Shown here: positions 1 through 5,826 of the stretch, piece by piece
How the letters are laid out: every line of letters starts with the position of its first letter
Position numbering within the stretch: position 1 is the stretch's first letter
Assembly: GCA_964593895.1 (NCBI GenBank)
Contig: CAZQKL010000079.1
Location: forward strand, 1 to 9,562
Direction: 5' to 3'
Length of the DNA: 9,562 nucleotides
Origin: CAZQKL01 sp964593895 [NCBI: uncultured bacterium]
GTDB taxonomy: Bacteria > DYJV01
The notes under the pieces: model-generated
What the model was told of the DNA's origin: nothing
What the model saw: only the letters and a program-made list of their open reading frames with translations
Database searches by the model: none
Position numbers and translations under genes: made by a program

Positions 1-591
1 TATCTCCTCAATATCACTTTTATATTTTTCTAACTCTTTTTTTAAAACAATAATTCCAAGAGGTAAAGGAAGTTTAAATTTTTCCCACCAAAGTTCTCCA
101 AGGTCAATAATTAAATTTAATTTGTAATTATTATAAACAAATCTCCCTTCATGAATTAAAACACCTAAATCTATTTTTCCCTCTAAAAGGCTTGGAATAA
201 TTTTATCAAATCTCATAAAAACTTTTTTAACTGGTTGTTTTATGAAATAATCAAATAAATAATTTGCTGTTGTGTTTTCTCCTGGAATTCCAACAGATTT
301 GTTTTTTATTTCTTCTAAATTAAAATTTTTTTTTGCAACAATTATTGGACCTATTTTTTCACTAAATGCACCACCTGAGGATAAAATTGTATATTTATCT
401 TTTATTTGCAAAAATTTTACTGCTGAAATTTTTATAATATCATAATCTCCTCTTTCAGAAAGCTTATTTAGTTCCTGAATATCAAAAAAAGAAAAATCAA
501 AATTATATTTTAATGGAATTTTTTTTTCAATTATTGCATAAAAAATAAAAATATCATTGGGACAGGTAGAAATTGCGATTTTAAAATTCAT
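1..591 (-). CDS. mqnD: 1,4-dihydroxy-6-naphthoate synthase MqnD, 3'-truncated by window edge
   Basis: The 197 visible residues form the N-terminal part of a protein normally about 270-290 residues long; the rest lies beyond position 1. MqnD converts cyclic de-hypoxanthine futalosine to 1,4-dihydroxy-6-naphthoate in the futalosine route to menaquinone, in the cytoplasm. Visible family marks are STCPND at residues 8-13, an SSGGAF stretch near residue 70, IPGENTTA near residue 100, IHEGRF near residue 147, and a DLGELWWEK segment followed by PLPLG. The fold is that of a periplasmic-binding-protein-like enzyme without a signal peptide. The ATG at 591-589 is the only sensible start, as the homology begins at once. 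It has no clear Shine-Dalgarno. It lies 33 nt after the channel gene stop and may have its own promoter. Related MqnA shares the fold, but the STCPND start fits MqnD better. The assignment is from remembered family motifs. Confidence 0.86.
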   Translation of the reverse strand, partial: MNFKIAISTCPNDIFIFYAIIEKKIPLKYNFDFSFFDIQELNKLSERGDYDIIKISAVKFLQIKDKYTILSSGGAFSEKIGPIIVAKKNFNLEEIKNKSVGIPGENTTANYLFDYFIKQPVKKVFMRFDKIIPSLLEGKIDLGVLIHEGRFVYNNYKLNLIIDLGELWWEKFKLPLPLGIIVLKKELEKYKSDIEEI

Positions 592-599
592 CTTTCAGG

Positions 600-628
600 T
601 TCATAATAAATTCATAAAATTTTGTCAA
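600..628 (-). promoter_or_regulatory. Candidate sigma70 promoter for mqnD
   Basis: On the minus strand TTGACA (628-623) is followed after exactly 17 nt by TATGAA (605-600, four of six matches to TATAAT). The predicted transcript would start near 593, only about two nt before the mqnD ATG, so the mRNA would be almost leaderless, in keeping with the absence of a Shine-Dalgarno. The -35 box contains the TGA stop codon of the upstream channel gene. The call rests on hexamer matching alone. Confidence 0.45.
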
Positions 629-1722
629 TTTTTTATAGAAATAGGGGTTTCAAAATAAACAGATTGAGATGGAAAAGCTATTTCAATTTCAAGAGAATTT
701 AAGATTTCAATAATTTTAATTAATACATCTTCTCTAACTTCTAAATATTTTTGCCAGTTTGTTGTTTTTGTAAAAAAATAGAGAAAAATATTTAATGAGC
801 TTTCTCCAAATTCATTAAAATAAACAAATACAGTCTGTTTGTGAATTTCAGGATGTTCCAAAAGCATTTTTCTTATTTCATTAACAGCTTTTTTTACTTT
901 TTCAACAGGTGTTGAATATTTAACTCCAAGCATAAATTTTATTCTTCTTTTTCCCATTTTGCTCCAGTTAATAATTTCTTCACTTGCAACTTTAGAATTT
1001 GGCACAGTAACCAGTGCTTGAGCAAAAGTTCTTATTTTTGTGCTTCTAAAACCTATATCTTCAACAGTTCCTTCAATATTACCAATTACAATCCAGTCGC
1101 CAATTTGGAATGGTTTATCAAAAAGTATTGTTAAACTACCGAAAAAATTTGCAAGAGTTTCCCTTGCTGCAAGAGCTACTGCCAAGCCTCCTATCCCAAG
1201 TCCTGTTATTATTGCCCCAATGTTATATCCCCATTCCTGCAAAAGAAAAATTAAGCCAAATATAATAACAAGAAATTTTATGAACTTATTAAAAAAAGGA
1301 ATGTAACCTAAGCCAACAGTAATATTTTTTTTAACAAAAATTTTCTCAATAATTTTTGTAAAAATTATTTCAGCTCTGTATAGGGCAAGAAAAAAAGAAA
1401 ATATAAACAATGACTTTATAATGTGGATAAAAATTTTATAGGTTTCTGGAGATCTTATAATAAATTGAAAAGAGAGATAAAATCCTATTGTTATAAAAAT
1501 TATTCTTAGTGAGGGCTCAATAATTTTTAACAGTTCATCATCAATTTTAGTTTTTGTTTTTGAAGTAAAATTTTTTAACTTTGTAAAGATATATTGGATT
1601 ACAATGTTACGAAATATGATAAAAATTATAAAAATAAAAAAACATAGAAACCAGTTTAAGAGTGTTATTCCTAAAAATTTGATTTTAATTAAATCATTAA
1701 ATGCCTGTAGAACCAAATCCAT
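625..1722 (-). CDS. MscS-family mechanosensitive ion channel
   Basis: This 365-residue protein is a small-conductance mechanosensitive channel subunit, which opens under membrane tension to release solutes during osmotic downshock. Four hydrophobic N-terminal segments lie at roughly residues 16-38, 68-88, 97-117 and 145-168. They precede the pore helix at about 172-200, whose small-residue pattern GLGIGGLAVALAA begins at 174. The beta domain follows, with the FDKPFQIGDWI signature, the VPNS motif and the C-terminal FPSQSVYFE. Five membrane segments resemble the YnaI/YkuT type more than three-segment E. coli MscS. The frame stays open upstream to 1743, but I chose the ATG at 1722 because an AAGAGGAG Shine-Dalgarno ends four nt before it and the extra seven residues are charged. 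The start overlaps the end of dut by 26 nt. Its role in this operon is not evident from its neighbours. Confidence 0.9.
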   Translation of the reverse strand: MDLVLQAFNDLIKIKFLGITLLNWFLCFFIFIIFIIFRNIVIQYIFTKLKNFTSKTKTKIDDELLKIIEPSLRIIFITIGFYLSFQFIIRSPETYKIFIHIIKSLFIFSFFLALYRAEIIFTKIIEKIFVKKNITVGLGYIPFFNKFIKFLVIIFGLIFLLQEWGYNIGAIITGLGIGGLAVALAARETLANFFGSLTILFDKPFQIGDWIVIGNIEGTVEDIGFRSTKIRTFAQALVTVPNSKVASEEIINWSKMGKRRIKFMLGVKYSTPVEKVKKAVNEIRKMLLEHPEIHKQTVFVYFNEFGESSLNIFLYFFTKTTNWQKYLEVREDVLIKIIEILNSLEIEIAFPSQSVYFETPISIKN

Positions 1723-2131
1723 TTTCTCCTCTTTGGGTCTCATCTAAATTATCAACTTCAATAATTTCACATTTTTCAACTTTTGTAATAACCATTTGTG
1801 CAATTCTATCTCCATGATTTATTACAAAATCTTTTTTCCCTATGTTTGAAATAATAATTTTTATTTCCCCCCTGTAATCTGCATCAATTGTGCCTGGAGA
1901 ATTTGGTAAAATTATTCCATATTTTAAAGCAAGTCCACTTCTTGGTCTTATTTGAGCTTCATACCCTTCAGGTAAACTTATTGCAATTCCAGTTGGTATC
2001 AATTTAATTTCAAATGGTTTTAGAATTATTTTATTATCAAGACAAGCAAAAAGGTCCATTCCACTTGAACCTTTACTCATATATTTAGGGATAATAGCAT
2101 TAGGTTTTAATTTTTTTATTTTTATTTTCAT
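1697..2131 (-). CDS. dut: Trimeric deoxyuridine 5'-triphosphate nucleotidohydrolase (dUTPase)
   Basis: dUTPase hydrolyses dUTP to dUMP and diphosphate, keeping uracil out of DNA and supplying the thymidylate precursor. The 144-residue length matches the homotrimeric family. All five motifs are present in order: SSGMDLFA (22-29), RPRSGLAL (62-69), GTIDADYRGE (80-89) with the catalytic Asp at 83 and the uracil-stacking Tyr at 86, DRIAQMVI (about 108-115), and the C-terminal arm RGENGFGSTGI (134-144) that closes over the triphosphate. The usual RGxGGFGSTG has Asn at its second-to-last variable Gly here, which looks tolerable. The bifunctional dCTP deaminase-dUTPase is less likely because it carries a different motif III context. 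The start ATG at 2131 overlaps ybeY by 32 nt and has only a weak AGG seven nt upstream; translational coupling is likely. Confidence 0.96.
   Translation of the reverse strand: MKIKIKKLKPNAIIPKYMSKGSSGMDLFACLDNKIILKPFEIKLIPTGIAISLPEGYEAQIRPRSGLALKYGIILPNSPGTIDADYRGEIKIIISNIGKKDFVINHGDRIAQMVITKVEKCEIIEVDNLDETQRGENGFGSTGI
1726..1733 (-). promoter_or_regulatory. Ribosome binding site deciding the channel-gene start
   Basis: AAGAGGAG on the minus strand ends three nt before the ATG at 1722. It lies inside the dut coding sequence and favours 1722 over the upstream in-frame ATG at 1743. Confidence 0.6.
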
Positions 2132-2549
2132 ATCTAAACCTATTAAGATTTAAGGCTTTTACTATTTCAATCTCCTTATCTTCCATTAATTTTTCATCTT
2201 TTAAAGTTAAATCATTGTATCCAATAAGATGAAGAATTCCATGAATTATTAAATATATCAATTCAAAGAATAAAGTTACGCCCCATTCTTCAGCTTCTTT
2301 TATTGCAGTATCAATTGAAATATAAATTTCTCCAAGGAGGTTATTTTCTTTTATTTCAAATGAAATTACATTTGTAGGAGTATTCTTATTAAAAAATTTC
2401 TTATTTAAGTTTATGATTTTTTTATCATCAACTAAAACAATTACTACATTTTCTTTAATATTCAAATATTTTAAAATTTTGTTGCCAAAATACCTTAATC
2501 TTTGTATTAGATTTTTATCAATCCCTGTTTCTCTGTATATCCTTATCAT
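2100..2549 (-). CDS. ybeY: YbeY-type rRNA maturation metallo-endoribonuclease, divergent metal site
   Basis: YbeY is a zinc-dependent endoribonuclease involved in 16S rRNA 3'-end maturation and ribosome quality control. The 149-residue product has the family layout: PTNVISFE at 58-65, LGEIYIS in the middle, and the metal signature beginning HGILH. His103 and His107 are present, but the third ligand, normally His in GYDH, is Asp113 in GYND. The position of the conserved Arg before the PT motif (Arg59 in E. coli) is Phe53. As I recall, Bacteroidetes YbeY proteins carry similar changes (GYKD), so this is probably a working variant rather than a decayed gene. The frame is open from a TTG at 2582, but that codon has no ribosome site, so ATG 2549 was chosen; it overlaps pgpH by 32 nt. 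AAAGGA lies 12 nt upstream, rather far. Its place behind phoH and pgpH matches many genomes. Confidence 0.92.
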   Translation of the reverse strand: MIRIYRETGIDKNLIQRLRYFGNKILKYLNIKENVVIVLVDDKKIINLNKKFFNKNTPTNVISFEIKENNLLGEIYISIDTAIKEAEEWGVTLFFELIYLIIHGILHLIGYNDLTLKDEKLMEDKEIEIVKALNLNRFRYENKNKKIKT

Positions 2550-4770
2550 CTGGATATTCAATCCTTTGATGAAAAATTCCAAGTAAAATTTTGGTAAAAG
2601 TTTCCTTTATCTTTGTTAAATCTTTTAAAGTTAATTCACATTCATCCAATTGTCCATCATTATAAACTGAATCAACAAGATTTTTTACCAGTCCTTTTAT
2701 TCTCGCAGGTGTTGGATGTTGAAGTGTTCTTGAACTTGCTTCAACAATATCTGCAAGCATAACAATTCCAGCTTCTTTTGTTTGTGGTTTTGGACCAGGA
2801 TATCTAAAGTCTTTTTCATCTATATCTTCCTTTAATCCTTTTTTCTTTAATTCAAGAGCTTTATTGTAAAAATATTTTATTAAACTTGTTCCATGATGTT
2901 GTTTTATGATGTCAATAATTTCATCTCCTATTTTATATTTTTCTACAAGTTCAACTCCTTCTTTAATATGAGATATTAGAATTAAAGCACTCATAAATGG
3001 AGTTAATTTTTCATGTTTATTTTCTTTTGGGTCTGCATTTTCTATGAAATATTGAGGTTTTTTCATTTTTCCAATATCATGGTAATATGCTCCAACTCTT
3101 GCCAATAATGGATTAGCACCTATTTCTTCTGCTGCAGCTTCTGCAAGATTTCCAACAATCATACTGTGATGATATGAGCCTGGAGCTTTTATAAAAAATT
3201 CTTTTAAAAGAGGATGTTCAAGGTTACCAAGTTCAATTAACCTTAAATCTGTTGTGTATTTAAAAAGAATTTCAATTACTGGAATAATTCCAAGAACAAA
3301 AAGAGAAGTTAAAATACCACCTAAAAATCCTCCTATAAATTCCTGATATGTGTATGAGGAAAAGAATGAAGAATTTAGAAAAAAAAGTTTAATAGCTGAA
3401 ATAATTATAATATTTGCAATTCCCAGTTCTAATCCAAGTTTGAAAAAGGTAATTCTTTCAAGACAGCATTTATATTTTTTTATCATGAATAATGAGCAAA
3501 ATAGTGAAAATATTAAAAGTTTTTCATTATAAATAAAAAAACAGAAAAGACATACAAAAAGGGTCATAAGATATGAATATTTACCTCTTAAAACTATTGT
3601 GACAAGAATTACAGGGAGAGAATATGGTATCATAAAAAGGAGCAAATATTTGGAAATATTTACAGTATTTTCAAGTAAATCTAATGACATTCCAATAAAT
3701 AGTCTAAAAAATACAGCGGTAAAAACAAGCGAACATAAGATAAAAAAAGCGTCTTTTAAATCTATTTTTTTAGAATTAATATCTTCATTAAGAATTTGAT
3801 TTGTAAAAATTCCGAGTAGAATAAGAAATATTAAAATTCCTAAAATTTGTTTACTTATATCTGAAAATTTAGATTTTTTTTCAATTGCATTTAATTTGGT
3901 TAATATATTTTCATTTATTTTCTCTCCTTCTCTAACGATAATTTCATGTTTTTTTATTAGGTAATAAACAGGATGGATACTTTTTTTTATTTTTTTTATT
4001 TCATTTTCTGTTTCAATTTTATTGTATCTTATATTAGGTGTAATTAAACCTAAAACAAGATTAATGATTAATTTTTTTAATTTTTTATCTTTTGGGTGAA
4101 AATCTGTAATTAAGGAAAAATTTTTACTTAAAATGTTTTTAATTTTTGAGTACTTATAAAAAGATGAGATATCTTTTTTAGTAATCTTTTCTCCAGAGGA
4201 TAAATTTTTCAAAATAATTCCTTTATCTGAATATTTAAAAATAGTTGAATTATCTTTAATAACACCTTTTTCCATAAAATATGCAAAGGCTTTTAAAATG
4301 GCAAATTCAATATTTTCATTAAATTTATATTTTTTTAAAATTTTTATCTCATCTTTAGTTGGGTAGTAGTGAAAAACCTCTTCAATCTTTTTTGTTAAGT
4401 TATCTTCAGATACTGTTTTTAAATTTTTACGAGCAAATTCAAAAAAATTTTGAACTTTTTTAATTTTAATTGATATAATTTCTGAATTAAAGTCAAATAC
4501 AGGTAATGCTTTTTCTATTTTTTTATTTATTTTTTCAATTGTTGCTTTTTTGTCAAAAACCACTAAATTTTTAGGAGACCTAATATCCCTTTTTGCAATA
4601 TCCCCTATTTTATATGAATATTTTTTTTGAGGATATGGAATTAGAAAAAAGAATATTATTACAAAAGCTACTATTAGAAATTTTGGAGAATAGCTGTAAT
4701 TTCTTTTCAAATTTTCAAGAAAGTTGTAATATTTTAATGTGATATTATTTATTATTTGATTTGTTTTCAT
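2518..4770 (-). CDS. pgpH: 7TM-HD family phosphohydrolase (PgpH/YqfF type)
   Basis: This 750-residue membrane protein belongs to the 7TMR-HD family; Listeria PgpH of this family degrades the second messenger c-di-AMP to pApA. A single N-terminal membrane anchor (about 31-47) is followed by an extracytoplasmic domain to about residue 305 with the conserved GDIAKRDIRSPKN opening. Several hydrophobic segments span roughly 306-515, and then comes a cytoplasmic HD domain. Metal-site residues are visible in PGSYHHS (about 530), the HD pair His564-Asp565 in YYHDIGKM, His625-His626 in KQHHGTS, and LADIVEASSR near residue 675. The ATG at 4770 overlaps phoH by 26 nt and lacks a clear Shine-Dalgarno, suggesting coupled translation. 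The phoH-pgpH-ybeY order is conserved in many bacteria. No c-di-AMP cyclase is visible here, so the substrate is inferred from family only. Confidence 0.93.
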   Translation of the reverse strand: MKTNQIINNITLKYYNFLENLKRNYSYSPKFLIVAFVIIFFFLIPYPQKKYSYKIGDIAKRDIRSPKNLVVFDKKATIEKINKKIEKALPVFDFNSEIISIKIKKVQNFFEFARKNLKTVSEDNLTKKIEEVFHYYPTKDEIKILKKYKFNENIEFAILKAFAYFMEKGVIKDNSTIFKYSDKGIILKNLSSGEKITKKDISSFYKYSKIKNILSKNFSLITDFHPKDKKLKKLIINLVLGLITPNIRYNKIETENEIKKIKKSIHPVYYLIKKHEIIVREGEKINENILTKLNAIEKKSKFSDISKQILGILIFLILLGIFTNQILNEDINSKKIDLKDAFFILCSLVFTAVFFRLFIGMSLDLLENTVNISKYLLLFMIPYSLPVILVTIVLRGKYSYLMTLFVCLFCFFIYNEKLLIFSLFCSLFMIKKYKCCLERITFFKLGLELGIANIIIISAIKLFFLNSSFFSSYTYQEFIGGFLGGILTSLFVLGIIPVIEILFKYTTDLRLIELGNLEHPLLKEFFIKAPGSYHHSMIVGNLAEAAAEEIGANPLLARVGAYYHDIGKMKKPQYFIENADPKENKHEKLTPFMSALILISHIKEGVELVEKYKIGDEIIDIIKQHHGTSLIKYFYNKALELKKKGLKEDIDEKDFRYPGPKPQTKEAGIVMLADIVEASSRTLQHPTPARIKGLVKNLVDSVYNDGQLDECELTLKDLTKIKETFTKILLGIFHQRIEYPDDKDIQRNRD

Positions 4771-5704
4771 AAGCTTTTATAATTGATTTAACAATCCTAT
4801 GTCTGACCACATCAGCTTCTGAAAATTTGACAAAAGCAATTCCATCAATTCCTTTTAAAATTTCTTTTGCTTCTACGAGGCCAGAAAGGGTTTTTGAAGG
4901 TAGGTCTATTTGAGTGATATCTCCAGTTATAACAGCTTTAGAATTAAATCCAAGTCTTGTAAGGAACATTTTCATCTGTTCAGAAGTAGTATTTTGAGCC
5001 TCATCAAGTATTATAAAAGCATCATTTAAAGTTCTTCCTCTCATGAAGGCTAATGGAGCAACTTCAATTATTCCTTTTTCCATAAGTCTTTGGACATTTT
5101 CAGGCCCAAGAATATATTCAAGACTATCAAAAAGTGGTCGTAAATATGGATTTACTTTTTCAATTATATCTCCAGGTAAGAAACCTAATTTTTCTCCTGC
5201 CTCAACTGCAGGTCTTGTAAGGATTACCTTTTTTACTTTATTTTGAGTTAAATAAGATAAAGCAACAGCTATTGCCAAAAATGTTTTACCAGTGCCTGCA
5301 GGACCTATCCCAAAAGTTACCACATTATTTTTAATTGTTTCAATATAAATCTTTTGAGTTAGAGTTTTTGGAGTAATAATTTTCCTTGCCCTTTCCTTTT
5401 CAATAACGATATTTTTAAGAAAAACCTCTTTAAAATTTATATCAGGATTATTTGTGTAAAGATTATACAGATAATCAATGTCTTCTGCATAAAATTTAAA
5501 TCCTGCATCAATAGCTTCATTTAATTTTTGGAAAAAGTAAAAAATTCTCTCAACATTGTTTTTTTCACCTTCAAAATTAAAAATATTGTTACGATGGTTT
5601 ATCTTTACATTAAATAGCTTTTCAAGATACTTAATGTTCCTATTTAAATCTCCAACAATCATATGATATTTTTTTGGAGTTTCAACAACAAATTCATTAA
5701 AAAT
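4745..5704 (-). CDS. phoH: PhoH-family ATPase (PhoH/YbeZ), probable ATT start
   Basis: PhoH/YbeZ is a cytoplasmic P-loop NTPase related to the helicase ATPase core and linked with YbeY in RNA metabolism. Numbered from the ATT start the product has 319 residues, the usual family size. An N-terminal small domain (about 5-75, including GDLNRNIKYLE) precedes the ATPase: Walker A GPAGTGKT with Lys140, the signature LTRPAVEAGEKLGFLPGD, PLAFMRGRTLNDAF, Walker B FIILDEAQNTT, and FLTRLGFNSKAVITGD. The reading frame extends upstream to a TTG at 5779, but that part lies inside the promoter region. The only well-placed ribosome site (AGGAGGTGAT) points to ATT at 5704, seven nt downstream. The first in-frame ATG (5662) would remove FVVETPKKYH, which aligns with the E. 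coli YbeZ N-terminus. It heads the left operon. Family identity is near certain; the start codon is inference. Confidence 0.95.
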   Translation of the reverse strand: MFNEFVVETPKKYHMIVGDLNRNIKYLEKLFNVKINHRNNIFNFEGEKNNVERIFYFFQKLNEAIDAGFKFYAEDIDYLYNLYTNNPDINFKEVFLKNIVIEKERARKIITPKTLTQKIYIETIKNNVVTFGIGPAGTGKTFLAIAVALSYLTQNKVKKVILTRPAVEAGEKLGFLPGDIIEKVNPYLRPLFDSLEYILGPENVQRLMEKGIIEVAPLAFMRGRTLNDAFIILDEAQNTTSEQMKMFLTRLGFNSKAVITGDITQIDLPSKTLSGLVEAKEILKGIDGIAFVKFSEADVVRHRIVKSIIKAYENKSNNK

Positions 5705-5707
5705 TTT

Positions 5708-5717
5708 ATCACCTCCT
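5708..5717 (-). promoter_or_regulatory. Full-length Shine-Dalgarno of phoH
   Basis: AGGAGGTGAT on the minus strand matches ten consecutive bases of the usual 16S rRNA anti-Shine-Dalgarno. The AGGAGG core ends at 5712, leaving seven nt to ATT at 5704, the optimal distance. It is the strongest ribosome site in the window and the only evidence-based choice for the phoH start. Confidence 0.8.
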
Positions 5718-5734
5718 GCTTTTTTTGATTTTTC

Positions 5735-5773
5735 GCTATAAATTATTATTAATGTTTTGTCAATATATGTCAA
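5735..5773 (-). promoter_or_regulatory. Two overlapping sigma70-type promoters for the phoH operon
   Basis: On the minus strand the upstream element is TTGACA (5773-5768), 17 nt, AATAAT (5750-5745, five of six). The downstream element is TTGACA (5763-5758), 17 nt, TATAGC (5740-5735, four of six). Predicted starts near 5738 and 5728 give leaders of about 34 and 24 nt, both containing the complete phoH ribosome site. The two perfect -35 boxes are ten nt apart, one helical turn, and could also serve as a regulator's direct repeat. This placement is why the frame upstream of 5704 was not accepted as coding. Confidence 0.65.
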
Positions 5774-5818
5774 ATACAAAATAAACTTCTTGACAAATTC
5801 AACAGTTCCTAATTATTG
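5757..5818 (+). promoter_or_regulatory. Candidate promoter region of the right-hand (glycosyltransferase) operon
   Basis: Two weak plus-strand options exist. TTGTCA (5757-5762), 17 nt, AATAAA (5780-5785) would give a leader of about 35 nt. A perfect TTGACA (5790-5795) followed after 17 nt by the poor TTATTG (5813-5818) would start transcription about two nt before the ATG at 5827. The glycosyltransferase start has only a weak GAG upstream. TTTGTCAA (5756-5763) and TTGACAAA (5790-5797) form an eight-base inverted repeat, so the -35 boxes of the two divergent operons are arranged symmetrically. The choice between them is open. Confidence 0.35.
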
Positions 5819-5826
5819 AGAAATTC

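Noticed and set aside
1040-1306. Plus-strand open frame of 88 codons opposite the channel gene
   Set aside because: Antisense shadow of the conserved pore and beta domain; no ribosome site and no recognisable protein.
2550-2582. Upstream TTG start for ybeY
   Set aside because: No ribosome site, and the added residues precede the usual family N-terminus.
3350-3799. Two plus-strand open frames opposite pgpH
   Set aside because: They lie opposite the transmembrane part of pgpH, a region of low-complexity hydrophobic codons that leaves antisense frames open by chance.
3960-4200. Poly-T-rich stretches resembling terminators or low-complexity repeats
   Set aside because: They are lysine codons of pgpH read from the other strand in an AT-rich genome.
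5043-5246. Plus-strand open frame opposite phoH
   Set aside because: Antisense to highly conserved ATPase motifs; the conservation is explained by phoH.
5705-5779. N-terminal extension of phoH to the TTG at 5779
   Set aside because: It contains two TTGACA-17-nt promoter arrangements and the Shine-Dalgarno; no homology in the translated segment.
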